From: Porogramme epimiltina
Lineage: Eukaryota; Basidiomycota; Agaricomycetes; Polyporales; Polyporaceae
Assembly: GCA_900155495.1 (NCBI GenBank)
Contig: FTLJ01000705.1
Location: forward strand, 1-40,609
Reading direction: 5' to 3'
DNA: 40,609 nt
Part shown: piece by piece, positions 27,167 through 38,584 of the stretch
Layout of the letters: every line of letters starts with the position of its first letter
Position numbering within the stretch: position 1 is the stretch's first letter
The notes under the pieces: generated by a model
Seen by the model: the letters and a program-made list of their open reading frames with translations, nothing else
Told to the model about the DNA's origin: nothing
The model's database searches: none
Program-made: the position numbers and the translations under genes

Positions 27167-30033
27167 ATGAACGGGGTCCGACGCTTCCTCGGCGGAGGCA
27201 GCAACACACCCTCCTCGCAGAACATCCCCCTCCCCTCCACCCCACCTTCCATTCCGAACGGGCTCCCGGACGAGAGTCCGAAGACCACCGCTGGACTCAA
27301 CTTCCGCAAGGCGCGTACGGCGGTCTCACGGCAGTCTGACGATGACGGCAACTCGTCCTTCCAGTCTTCACGCAACTCGGGCGAGTCTGGTCGCACCTCG
27401 ACGCAGCCGTCGTCGCCCGTCGCGGGTCCGTCGTCGCCCCGCATCCCGCTCCCAATGCGCGTGGCGGAGCTCTCGGGGAACGGTGGGGTGCGAACGAGCA
27501 TGGTGCTTAGCTCGAAGGATGACCTGCTCATGAGCTTGCTCGCGAGTGAGGCGATTGTGGACAGCAGAGGGTTCGATATCTTGAGTGCGGAGGAAGTGGA
27601 GGACCTCAAGAAGGTGCGTTTGCCAGCTAATTTACATACAACGGCGGATGTGTGATGACATCCTGTCTCCTCGTATCCCTGGCTTCATTCTATCCTCGTA
27701 GGAATCTCAAGTGCTGTCATCGCGGCTAGTTGCCCTCACGAAGAAGCTTACACTCGAGACGAAGATCCGGGATGCGGCACTATCACTATCTAAAGCGAAC
27801 GCATCATACAAGGGTGTCTCTAAGCAGACGTCAGAGCAAGTCGATAACGCGAACCGCAAAGTCGATATCGCTCAGAAGGAGCTATGGAGGGTGTCTGAGA
27901 AGGCCAGTGAGGTTAATCGCAGGCTCCTCGAGCACCGCGCTGGTGTCCTCAGCTACTCGGTACGAAGTATGGAGAAGAAGATGGCACCTCCGGACATGGC
28001 GAACGGTGACCTCAACGGGTCGGGAAACAGCACGCCAAATAGGAATTCGGCGATGAGCCCAACACAGTCGTCGGTGTTCAGCTCCCAGTCCAATTCTTCA
28101 CGCTCAAAGTTCGACGGCGCGCACTTCTTCGCCGGCCACTCCGACGCTATTGTCCCCTCCGTACCACGACAAGGCGCCTCCTCCGCGGAGCTCACCGCGT
28201 TACAAGAGCAGCTCAAAGCCGCACAAGATGCGCTGGACGCCGCAAACGCACAACAGCAGAAGACGACTCGGGAACTTTCGTCGCTCCGTTCGGAGAAGAA
28301 GGTCCTAGAGTCGTCGAAAAGTTCCGAGCTCCGGCAGTCCGAGGAGATGATAGCCGCGCTGGAGAGGCAAATGAGCGATATGCAGGGGCTCGGGGACCGT
28401 GTCGGCCAGCTCGAGGGCGAGAAGCGGACGTGGGAGAAGGACCGGGCGGAGTTGGGGGAGAGACGAAGGGAGGTCGACAGGCTTGAGCGACGCCTGGCCG
28501 TGTTGGAAGAGCAGAGCGGGGAGATCACCGAGGTCCAGTCGAACCTCGCGCGCGAGCGACGGAAGCTGGATGACAAGGACAGGGAGATCGCGGAACTCAA
28601 GGCGGAGCGCGCAGTGCTTTTGGCTGAACGGTCGACTCTGCAGGCCGGCGGCGAGAGCAAGGCGCAGCTGGACAAGGGCGTTGACGCGTTGCAAGACCTT
28701 ATGAAGAAGCATGGCGTCTCGCATTACTCGCGCGATGCTTCCATTCAAGGCCTCTCGGCGTCGATAGGGAAGCACCTTGAAGAGGTCAAGGTCAAGGTAG
28801 ATTCCCATACGAATGCCCAAGAGGAGTGGAGCGCGGCTCGGGCGAAGCTGGAGAGCGACGTTCGCGCTGGTTTCGACAAGCGTGAGGTGCTCGACGAGCA
28901 ACTAGAAGCCGCACGGAAGGAGAGAGACGCTGCGAAGGCAGAGGTCAGAGAGCTAAGTGAAAGGCTCAGGGTAAGCTATGGTTAGCCTGCATCTAGGCTG
29001 ATTTCTGACTGATCGTTCAACTTTCAGGATGCGTACGGGGGTGCAGGCCCCGTTGTGGAGTACACCGGTGACGCGGCTAAGATCACCGAAATTCTCCAAC
29101 CCGTATGGGCCGTTCTTCCATCACCTGAGACTCGCGCTCTCAAGATGGGCAACAAGAGCAAGGGCATGATGTCCTCACCCACCGCTAGCCCGAAGAGCGG
29201 TTCGGTCAGCCCCGGCGGGAAAGGTGCAGCCTCGTTGTCCGAGATGGACGTACGTTCCCTCAAGACGCTCTACGATCCCAACGGGTTCCCTCTCTCTGCA
29301 AGACCCAGTGGCCCCGACAACTTCACAGTCGAAGCCTTCGCTGCTCGTGTCCAGGCCCTCATCGCTGACGACCGCGCGCTCATAGAGCGGCTCATCCGGT
29401 TCGCGCAAGCCCACGACCTGCTCAAGAAGAACGCGGAGCGGGCCCAGAAGCTCGCGCAGGAGAGTAATGCGGCCCTCGAGACTTACCAGAAGCAAGTGAA
29501 GATGCTAGAAGAGCGGAACGTTTCGATGATTGCCAAACAGACCTCATTGTACGTGCATAGTAACTTGGGTCAATTTACCTTGCAGTCCTGATCTTACATT
29601 ACATTATAGGCAGGACGAGGTGCACAACCTCCAAGAGGCTGTCGACCGCATCACGTCGGAGAAACTCGAGCTCGAGACACTTGCTGCTGAGCAGGCAGAG
29701 ACGTGCAGTCAGCTCACAGAGGCGAACAACACTCTCAGTGCGCGCGTACTTAAGCTCGCCGAAGAGAGCAATAGTGCCTCAACGGCGGACTCGGACCGGA
29801 AGAAGGTTGAGGCGGAGAGGCGACGTCTGGCAGATCAGCTGAGCAAGCTAGAAACGGAGAAGACGCGCCTGGAGACGGAGCTCGAGAAAAGCAAGACCGC
29901 ACTGGAGAAGGCTCAAGAGGACGTGGAGGCTATGCGATTGTCGCAGCAGACACAACAAATGGCACTCCTCGAGGAACTCAACACGGTCCAGACGGAGAAC
30001 ACCAATCTCCGTGCTCAGTTGCGGAAAAAGTGA
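27167..30033 (+). CDS. Uds1-domain (up-regulated during septation) coiled-coil protein
   Basis: Exons 27167-27613, 27702-28970, 29028-29548 and 29610-30033 give 886 aa; the introns of 88, 57 and 61 nt all join in frame. Residues about 110-240 match the fungal Uds1 domain, named for the S. pombe gene induced at septation: DDLLMSLLASEAIVDSRGFD, then SRLVALTKKLTLETKIRDAA. Residues 1-100 are Ser/Pro-rich and disordered. Most of the remaining protein is coiled coil rich in Glu, Lys, Gln and Arg, interrupted near 600-650 by a Gly/Pro/Ser-rich segment (MGNKSKGMMSSPTASPKSGS). It ends in a continuous coil (KLELETLAAEQAETCSQLTE to LRKK). The domain order suggests an elongated scaffold, perhaps in septation or hyphal growth. 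The molecular role is unknown, and the assignment of the domain is by motif. Confidence 0.88.
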
Positions 30034-30765
30034 GGGCTTCCTGTAGGCTTCGTGCTACCCTACCCACGCTTCTCTGCGTCTATATTTCGCCTTCCGTTAA
30101 GTACCTTTGCGCCACGCGTCCACTCCTTAATTACCGTTCTTTCTACTTCCTATTTACTCCCGAGTTCTTGCTACTGTCGCCCTTGCGCGGTACTCTTCTA
30201 CTTCACTCCCTACACTCTGACTGGATGCAGGTTCCCGCTCTTGTTTGGTGCACACATCGTCGATTGTATCTCTACCGCATTATCTCGATATCCCGCTCAT
30301 CGCTAGCTTTACTTATTATCGCCACATGTTGCATCCCCGCCCATGTAATCGTGAACTTTGATTTCGCCCTCACGGTAGGTAGTAGTCACGACCCGTTCTG
30401 AATGCATGCTTCTGTACATATCACATAGCTCCTCAACGGCGTGCCACAGCCCACAGAACATCTCGCCAGGGTTAAATAACAACTGCTGTGAAGGCCACCG
30501 CGGTGACCATCGAGATGACACTGATGTGCGCAAAGTGGTGGCGCATGCGGCGCCCGGCGCTTACTCGGCAGTGTCGAGCGGGCGCGCTCTAGACGCCGGT
30601 TGGATACTCGCTTCGCGCCGCCCCGGAGGCAGAGATCGAGTGCTGACCCCTCCTCCCCTCTTGCCATTACCCCCTCCCCTCGCTTGACGTCCTCCCTCTC
30701 TCGCTGGTCTAGAAGTTCTTCTTTGCTGTATTAATCCGTCTCGTCTCTCCTTACTCTCTCCCAAT
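30034..30765. other. Intergenic, Uds1 gene 3' region and promoter of next gene
   Basis: The left half (to about 30400) is T/C-rich and is the likely Uds1-gene 3'UTR. The right half, ending in CT-rich sequence at 30640-30760, is the likely promoter and leader of the STIMATE-family gene. No ORF with coding character, TATA box or RNA gene was found. Confidence 0.45.
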
Positions 30766-32329
30766 ATGCCGTCCTTAGAAGGCATCGACAACTTTCTCGA
30801 CGAGCTACCTGACCTGGATAGACAATCATGCCGCCTCCTTGGTCCCACTGCGCTGGTATGGTTCATTCTGCAGCTTGGTGGTCGGAGATAGTGCGGAGAC
30901 TCACGCGCTTGGTGTGGATAGGTTGTGCAGGGACTTATGGGCGTGCTAGTCATCCTCTCCCTCGTGTATAAACGTCATCGCGAGTCTCCCAAACGGCCAT
31001 GGAGGATATGGTGCGTCGTTGCGTCTCCTTAGGTCGTGCGTATGTCGTATTCATATTTCTGATTCCACTGTACCCGCTAGGCTGTTCGACGTCTCGAAGC
31101 AGATCGTCGGGCAAATGTTCGTTCATGGAGTTAATGTTTTGATCTCGGATGTGGTTGCCCATCTCGCCACCACAAACGCATGCGTTCTCTACTTCCTCAA
31201 CATCCTCCTCGACACCACCATCGGTGAGTCAACCGTGGGTCCCATCCTCTCGCGTGTCCCTGAACGGGATCTTCTACAGGCGTTGGCATAATTTACGTCA
31301 TCTTGCAAGTCATGACCCACCTCCTGACTGAGAAGCTTCACTTGAAGGGCTTCGAGTCTGGTGTCTATGGCACCCCTCCTTCCGTCGCATTCTGGCTTCG
31401 ACAGGCCGCGGTGTATGTGTTTGCCCTCACGACGATGAAGTTACTCGTCATCGCGCTCTTCGCCGCTCTCCCAATTATCTTCGACTTGGGCGAATGGCTG
31501 CTCACTTTCTTGGGGCCTAGTGACGCTGCGCAGGTCATCTTGTGAGTAATGATGGCGCTGTTTTTTTTCCTCCTTTCGCAGCAATTGATGGCTTTGCGCG
31601 CGCAGCACAATGGGGATATTCCCAATCATAATGAATGTGCTGCAGTTCTGGCTCATCGACTCAATCGTAAAGGGTTCGAACAACTATTCCCCTCTTTCCC
31701 TCGTTTCCGACACCCCTCGCGGTTCAATGGACCCCGATACGGAACCTCTGTTCCGCGCCTCGGAAGACGACGACGATGACGACGGCCTGGCGAGAAGACA
31801 CGACATTGAGAATCCGGCCCCACGTCGGCGGTCTGTGTCGCGCTCACATTCGCGCTCCGCCGAGCGTCCCACCTCCATCGGCGAACCAAAGTCGCTCAGT
31901 TCCGGCTCGGCGACTGCAATACCGTCTGGGCAGACGACGCCCATTACGAAACCCATCAACACGAATGTGTCCGCACACGCGTATCCCCCGTCCATCATTG
32001 CTGGGTCCCCGAGTTCTGCCTCAAGCTCGTCAAGCACCTCATCGCTATCGAAGAGTCGCCGGCGTACGCCGCCGCCGCCATTAACGCTAAAGGCACAGAA
32101 GTCGTCATATCCGGACATCGAGATCTCTAGGAGTGCGCCGCCGAACGAGGAGGCGTTGCCACATGACGATGATGAAAAGTGGGCAGCCTGGGGCGACGAA
32201 GACGACTGGGCGGAGCGTGTGGGCGAGGAGGATTGGACGGGACGGCGGTTAGAGGCGCGGAAAGACGCAGTGGATGATGCCTGGAGGGATTCTAGTAGTC
32301 CTCATCCTCACTCGATCCCCGTGTCTTGA
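30766..32329 (+). CDS. STIMATE-family multipass membrane protein
   Basis: Exons 30766-30855, 30922-31010, 31081-31223, 31280-31541 and 31606-32329 give 435 aa. The first part resembles the vacuolar/ER membrane family that includes human STIMATE (TMEM110) and yeast YPL162C. Hydrophobic segments are LLGPTALVVQGLMGVLVILS, the region around VGQMFVHGVNVLISDVVAHL, GVGIIYVILQVMTHLL, AVYVFALTTMKLLVIALFAA and FTMGIFPIIMNVLQFWLID. Characteristic motifs are KRHRESPKRPWRIW between TM1 and TM2, and CVLYFLNILLDTTIG. Human STIMATE regulates STIM1 at ER-plasma membrane contacts; fungi lack a clear STIM/Orai system, so the function here is open. The C-terminal 200 residues are cytosolic in type: Ser/Pro-rich, then acidic and Trp-rich (KWAAWGDEDDWAERVGEEDW). 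All joints are GT-AG and in frame. Confidence 0.87.
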
Positions 32330-32774
32330 ACACTGGGTGGCTACGGACACTATCCCCACTCCTCACATATTTATCTTCCTGTTCATACCCTTTACACACA
32401 TGTACACTACTCGTTGGAACATAGTTCTGTTTCCGGAGGTATTCTTATCGACTTTGAAGCAAGGTTTTTGCTATAACGCCTGTTTTGAAGCCCCTTACTC
32501 ATGCAGCGCAGCGGGGCGGGCGCACCGGAGCGGACCCGAGCTCCGAGTCCGAATCCGAGTTCACCGCCAATTGAGGCGATCAAAGCTCGACAACGACGCT
32601 TGCGTTCTGGCCACACCTTGTTCTCTCTTCTCGACCTCTTTGCCGCCTCACCTCATTCCCAGACCAACGCCTCTCCACGACCCACTCATTCCCGCCTTCC
32701 GCACTCTCACGCACACACCGTAATTGTCTTTCACCTTTCCCTCAACCCCTCCGGAGTGTCTTTACAATCAGTCC
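32330..32774. other. Intergenic, 3' region and UBE2O promoter
   Basis: This 445 bp stretch holds the T-rich 3' end of the STIMATE-family gene and a CT/CAC-rich leader before the UBE2O start. Open frames here are Pro/Ser-rich with no domain. Confidence 0.4.
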
Positions 32775-35700
32775 ATGGCGAGCAACCAGAGGAGAGCCGC
32801 TGCAAAAGTACGTCCTATATCTGCGCCCTTATGCCTTGTACCCCCATCGTACCCTCCACCGTCGAGTGGCACGGGGTCTCACACCTCCCGTGGCTTCATA
32901 GTTCTACCAGGAGGACATCGTTCAACGCAAGGACGACCCAAAGACCTATGGCGTGGTCCTAGTAAGCACACTCGTTCTCTCTAACTCTCCGAATGAACCT
33001 TAGACGTCCAACCCATCCTTCTAGAGATGCTGGCAGGATGCAGAAGACCTCCCACCCCCCGCTGATAACGCCGACCCTCTTATGCGACCACTCGTCCAGG
33101 TCCGTACGACCTCATCGAGCCAAAATTATTGGCTTTGCCCCTCGCGTGCTAATACAAATGCTACAGGGTGAAGTGGGCGTGTCCTATTTCCCCCGCCCCG
33201 TAAGGGAGATCATCACCGAGGACAAACTCACGCTGGTAGATCGTATGTACCAGCCTGGAGATCTGCTCAAACGCAGCGTGGACGACGTCCGCTCCGGGAT
33301 AGTCACAGGGTATGTCGCAGAATCCTAATACTTTTAGGACTAGGGGATTGGGTGCGTGCTCATGCTCCGCTACGACACCACAGGACAACCGTGAAAGGCC
33401 GGCTAGACCATGCAATCAGCGGTGCGAGCGTGCAGGAGTGGAAGACTATGGATGAAGTTGAAGGCGCGGTGGATATCGACATGGGAGATTTCGTCGTGTA
33501 TAACGACTGGGTCGGCCAGGTATGGACGAATAGTATCGCAAATTTATCGGGGAGTAATTGAGCGAGGCTTCGTTTGTAGGTTGTTGAGGTGCGTTCTCAC
33601 CCTCTCTTGGGTCTATCTCCCCTGAGGATTAACACTCGAGGTTGACAGATGTTTGACGAGGCCTGGGTCGAGGTCTCTGGGGGTAATCTGGTGCGCCTGC
33701 CCGAACTCAGTGCTCGCTTGGCCGTCGGAGAGAAGGGCCCGGTAAGTCCAGGCGCGCATTCCACTCACTTCCGGGATATTCACTCCGTCACAGGATATTC
33801 TGCCACAGCCGATGTCAACGGTGCAAGGGATTTTTGGATTCCTTCTGGGTAGCACGCGACCAAGCAGTTCGGATACCGTAGTATCGGTCAAACACACCGT
33901 ACTAGCGATTGCCTGGCTAGCGATCAACCAGACGGTGGGTCCCCCATCCAGGAACCAGTCTTCACCACGCTCTAACATACCTACTGTATCCAGCTTTCAC
34001 CCGACCAGGCCCAAACGAAACCGCGTCCCCAGCGATATTGGTCTGGTGAGGCCCTCGGGAAGTTGATCATCGTATCCAGGAGGGCGGAAGAAGCCATGCG
34101 CGTCGGCGACCGTGTCCGCCTTAAGGGCGCAGGCGCACCCGTCACTAAGCATGGGAAGCAGTCAGAATTGCACGGCGTCATCGAGGTGGACACGCTCATT
34201 GTCCAAGAGACCAAGACGACAATCGACATCTTGTGGCAAGATGGTGAACGCGAAACTCTCGACGCACGCGACACTGTGCCATATTTGAATCCTGATGAAT
34301 ACGACTGCTGGTAGGGGCTCCATGCAACAAGCCAAATGATGTATGCTGACCATCGTTGCTGCGCAGGCCGGGGGATCATGTGCTCTGGAAGACAGAAGAC
34401 TCGAGACGACACGTCGTTGTACAATCCGTTAACGCAAAGGAACGAACCGCGCAGGTCCTTGTCGTGGAGACGGGCGCCATCGAGCTCGCCTCCGTGCTCG
34501 AGCTCGACCCGCACGGGACTAATGACTGGTCGGCACTTGCCCCGAACGACGGGCTCGGCGTGCGCCGCGGAGACCTCGTCTTCGTCCACGGGGAAGGCGC
34601 CACAAACGGCGTGATGTCACCGATGGTCCCCCGGATCGGCGAGGTCGAGGATTGGGTGCGCGAGACCCCGGTCGTGGGGACCAACGGTCAACTTGCCGGC
34701 TGGCGGCGCGAGATGGCGGACCTTGGGACGCACATCGCGGAAGAGCGCGGGAAGGAGAACAGCGTCGAGGAGCCGCCGATTAAGCGGCCAGAGAAGGACG
34801 ACACGTCGCTGAGTTGGTTTGGGGAGGTTATGAACGTGAGTCCTACACGCTATCACGGCAGCGGAGCATGTGGGATTCTGACGAGATCCGGAATAGCTGC
34901 GCCTGGACGGGACCATCGAGGTCATGCTCCCGAACTCGACGAGCGTGGTGGTCCCGCTCAACAGGCTCACGCGGCTTTACGACAGCGTGGAGCAGCTAGA
35001 CGACCTATGGGGCGACGATGAAGGGACGATCGACGAGGGTGACGATGTTGAGGTATGGGAGATGGACCAGGACGGGCACTGGGTGGAGGGTGACCCAGAT
35101 GACGGCGACGAGTGGGAGTCCGCCGACGAAGACGAGGACGACATGATGGAGGACGCCGTCGAGGGAGAGGACGTAGGGGGCGAGTGGTCACCGTCTAACG
35201 ACACCGTCATTCCCCCACCGGTCGCCACGCACGATAGCGGGACGCCGATGGTGGTCGACCCAGCACCCGTCACACTTGAGGGCACATCACGCCCGACGTC
35301 CGCCACCGGCAGGGAGCACACACCCGACGTACCAAAGGACGCGGCGGGCGACGAGGGAGACGACGCAGACGAGGGCGAGGGGTCAGCGCCATGGAAGCGC
35401 TTCGAGGTGCTCCCTTCCGCGCCTGTGGATCACGCGTACTACGGCACGGCGCCCGCGCAGCCTTCGCGGAGCTTCATGTCGCGCCTGGCGAAGGAGTACA
35501 AGGCGCTCCAGAGCAGCCTCCCAGGTGCGGTGGTTCTTTTTCCGGTGCCCGTGGGCTGGAAGTGCTGACGGGAACGTGGCGCTGCGATTTTTCTCATCCT
35601 CGTGTTTTGCGCGACGAAGATTCCATCCTCGTGCGCGCGTACGAGGACAGATCGGACCTGTTGCGGTCGCTGATCATTGGGCCGGAGAACACGCCCTACG

Positions 35701-36484
35701 AGGACGCGCCGTTCGTGATTGACTGGATGCTCGACTCGAATTTCCCCCAGACGCCACCTGTGGCGCATTTCTGGAGCTGGACGAACGGAAATGGACGGGG
35801 TGCGTCATTATTTCACGCTGCTCGCTCGCAGATTGCTGATGCGCGAGTCGCGATAGTAAACCCCAACCTGTATGAGGAGGGTAAAGTTTGCTTGTCGATT
35901 CTGGGCACCTGGGCTGGCGATAAGAGCGAGTCATGGAGTGCGGCGCGGTCATCCCTCCTACAGGCGTTTGTTTCTATCCAGGGTCTCGTACTTGTGAAAG
36001 AGCCGTAAGTGACTGTTCTCAAATTTGACTCAATCGGGTCCCTGACGATTATTCAGATGGTTCTGCGAACCCGCTTACGAGAAGCTGAGGGGAACTGAGG
36101 ATGGCATTGTGAACAGGTACAGTGTTTCAGCATACCATCGTCTAGGCTGGGCCTTACTGCAGCACACACAGCCGACTATACAGCGAGAAGGCATTCGTTC
36201 TCTCCCGCGGGTTTGTCCGCAGGGCGCTCGAGATCCCGCTCGGCGGCCTAGAGAGGGAGCTTCACTGGTTCTACTACACGAACGGGAAGCTGAAGAAGGT
36301 CCTCGACGATGCACGGGCCCTGATTGCGAAGAGTCAGAAGGGCGAGGAAGAGACGGAGGCGGATAGAGAGCGCGCAGTGCCGCGGCTATCGGGCGGGGGG
36401 ATCATCACTCTCGAACGGACACTGGTGAAGCTGCAGGCGCAACTGGACGGGCATCCCCCAGCACCTAGTAGGGCGCAGTCGTAG
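32775..36484 (+). CDS. UBE2O: UBE2O-type E2/E3 hybrid ubiquitin-conjugating enzyme
   Basis: The product is a large E2 that also recognises substrates and can act without a separate E3 (family knowledge). Fifteen exons (32775-32807, 32902-32961, 33025-33099, 33167-33309, 33384-33519, 33580-33588, 33649-33741, 33794-33934, 33994-34310, 34367-34835, 34897-35524, 35620-35799, 35857-36004, 36057-36116, 36172-36484) give 934 aa. The N-terminal conserved region starts [20 protein letters not shown] and [13 protein letters not shown] middle part is followed by an acidic stretch near 520-590 ([20 protein letters not shown]). The UBC domain runs from about 680 to 840: [50 protein letters not shown] with catalytic Cys773, and [20 protein letters not shown]. 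Exon 6 is a 9-nt micro-exon (VVE), required by the motif VGQVVEMFDEAW. Exon 2 could instead begin at 32911, three codons shorter, but the FYQ start fits the family better. Confidence 0.93.
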
Positions 36485-36957
36485 GACTGGCGTAGGCGGG
36501 GGACCGTGCGTGGGTGGCGTGTTCGTTCTTGGGCTTCAGGTTATAAGTATACGGAGAAGCGGATACCGTACAATAATAGTCTACACACTTTCGCCCTTTC
36601 CCCTGGGTATGATGGCGAGAGATTGGCGGGGACAGACTATCGCGAATCAAGCATGGCGTGCGTATCCGACTAGGACGATCTGGCGGGCTGAGGCCATCAC
36701 GGGCGGAAGATTCGAGGAGGGTGCCCAGAGAGGAAGGGCGGGGAGTGCCTTGTCCAGATCCCTGCCCTCGGTGCGCAGACGAGCGTCATGACTCTGGATC
36801 TCAGCTAGGGCCGACACTCCACGCGACCCTAACCTCGTCCGTCCGCATATCATCTTCCCCTCCTCTCTCCATCTATCCCCCGCATCGTCCTCCCCCGCCT
36901 CTCCTGATCTCCACCTGCGACGCCTTTTTTGCCCCACTTACACCTCACGTACGCACG
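36485..36957. other. Intergenic, UBE2O 3' region and GLC8 promoter
   Basis: This 473 bp stretch should hold the UBE2O 3'UTR and the promoter of the phosphatase inhibitor gene. From about 36820 to 36950 it is strongly CT-rich, a typical fungal leader. No TATA box or coding frame is supported. Confidence 0.45.
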
Positions 36958-38182
36958 ATGTCCGCCGAGCAGCCAACCTCGCCCGAGCAGCACCCGCACC
37001 AACCGCCGGTGTCCCGCACAAATTCCAAGCCGAAGGGCATCCTCAAGAATGCGCCGCTCAGCGGCTCCGGGGGCACCCAGCAGTACGCCCGTCCTCTCAC
37101 CTGCTTGTAGACTTCAGGGTGTCACTGAGGAATGCAGCAGCCTGCAGTGGGACGAGGAGAACCTCGCGCTCACCGAGGCGCAGAAGGATAGCCAGATGAA
37201 GATCACTGAACCTAAGACTCCATATGTACGATACAACGCGGAGACGGATACCGTCGAGGGGGGTGCGTACGCTGGCCCATCCATGTCCCCGCCCCCGCCA
37301 CACCGCATGCTCACCGGCGCCCCCTTTCTCGCCACCCGCAGATATCCCCTCGCTCGACCTGAACGGCCTGCGCACCTCGAGCCCCACGATGTCCCCGACG
37401 ACTGCGGCAGCGACCCTCGATTCGGCGACGCTCGCGCGGGCGGTGTCGCCAGTGAGCAGCACGGGCGCGACCGCCGGTGGCGCGGGGTCGGATCCGCCCT
37501 CCCGGCGGACGTCGTTCTCGAGCACGGGGCGGGCGTCGACGCCGAGCGCGCGCAGCGGGAGCCGGAGCTCGAGCCGGAGCACGAGCTTCAATCTGCCCGT
37601 GGCGGAGGCGCACGAGGTGATCCGGCTCGACGGGCGGCAGCCGGGCGACGAGGTCGAGTTCGAGGAGATGGACGAGGAAAGTGCGTGCTTTTATCTTTAT
37701 CTTGTGGTTCGCGGTGCGCGTGCTTACTGGGTCGCTCGCTCGCTCGGTCTGTCTGTCGGCCTGTCTTCTATCCTGTCCTTCTATCCGCGAACGCTCGGTG
37801 TTCGCGGGGGCGCATCGCGCGGTCGGGGGGACAGCTGCACGGAAGCACGCCGCGTTCGTGCGCGCACGCGGGCGGCACTACTCGAACGAAGCCGAAGCGA
37901 TGAAGGTGCGTGCCCTCGTCCGGGTACCCGCTTCCCCCATCCTGTTTCCCGCGCCGCGCGCACGCCCGAGTGCGCCAGCCGGGCGGGCGGGCGAGTGGGG
38001 TCCTCGCAGGGTCTGTTGATTGACGAGCGTGAATTTGGCAGATGGCGAAGAGGCTGATGGAGGAGGACGACGAGGACACGTCGTCGATGGCCGAGTCTGC
38101 GGACCACTCTGTGGACGAAGACAGCGTCATGGAGGATTCGGAGGACGCGGGGCCGGTGCGGGTCAACGGGGTCGCGCACTAA
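36958..38182 (+). CDS. GLC8: Protein phosphatase inhibitor 2 homologue (GLC8 type)
   Basis: The product binds and regulates type 1 protein phosphatase (PP1). Exons 36958-37082, 37138-37262, 37342-37680, 37835-37905 and 38042-38182 give 266 aa. The inhibitor-2 motifs are in order: [10 protein letters not shown] (residues about 22-31), [30 protein letters not shown] with the conserved Thr that GSK3-type kinases phosphorylate in animal inhibitor-2, and [17 protein letters not shown], the PP1 active-site segment. Between the third and fourth lies a Ser/Arg-rich insert of about 110 residues (residues 85-195). The C terminus is acidic ([13 protein letters not shown]). Exon 2 has a tandem acceptor (CAGCAG), and use of the second, at 37141, removes one Ser. 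The introns 37681-37834 (154 nt) and 37906-38041 (136 nt) are longer than the local norm, and the first carries a CGCT/CTGT-rich simple stretch. Confidence 0.9.
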
Positions 38183-38584
38183 TTCTGGCGCGACTGCGAA
38201 GGCCCGGGGTTGGGAGCCCGAGTGGGCTCGGAGGGGCTGGGTTGGACAGGGAACGCAATGCGAACGCTGTAATGTAGACGGATACCCATGGGGGTGGGGG
38301 TGGGCGCTGGGAGTAGGGAGTCTGTGTATCTGTATGTGGGCTATGCTGTCTGCGCTGGAATGGATTCGTCTGATTTTGTCATGCCGGCGAGGAATGGGTG
38401 GCCGAGGGTGGCAGACTGCAGCGGCGCTGGACTGGGAGGCGCAGGGACGGGCGCTAGTGCCAGGGGAACACGTGGGAGAGGAATGCGGGGTGAGACACGG
38501 CGGGCGCCAAAGAGGGGAAGGCGGACATGCGGCTCTGGCGTCCACCGCTCGCGGACGGGCCCTCGCCTCCTTCTCTCCGCTATC
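38183..38584. other. Intergenic, GLC8 3' region and F-box gene promoter
   Basis: This 402 bp stretch contains the GLC8 3'UTR, a G-quadruplex-type tract at 38290-38311 and the promoter of the F-box gene. It is G-rich on the plus strand up to about 38520, then CT-rich immediately before the ATG at 38585. No TATA box or coding frame is supported. Confidence 0.45.
38290..38311 (+). other. G-quadruplex-type tract
   Basis: Two runs of five G are followed by two runs of three G, with loops of one, one and four bases, which satisfies the usual G-quadruplex pattern. It lies about 110-130 bp after the GLC8 stop and about 275 bp before the F-box gene start, so it could affect 3'-end formation or the next promoter. 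Only the sequence pattern supports it. Confidence 0.5.

Noticed and set aside
37083..37110. 28-nt intron in GLC8 using the earlier TAG acceptor
   Set aside because: It keeps the frame but is too short for normal splicing, while a 55-nt intron ending at 37137 (or 37140) gives a better family match.
36929..37903. 324-codon plus-strand frame over the GLC8 gene
   Set aside because: It contains part of the true second exon but runs through introns in other frames. The spliced model recovers all inhibitor-2 motifs in order.
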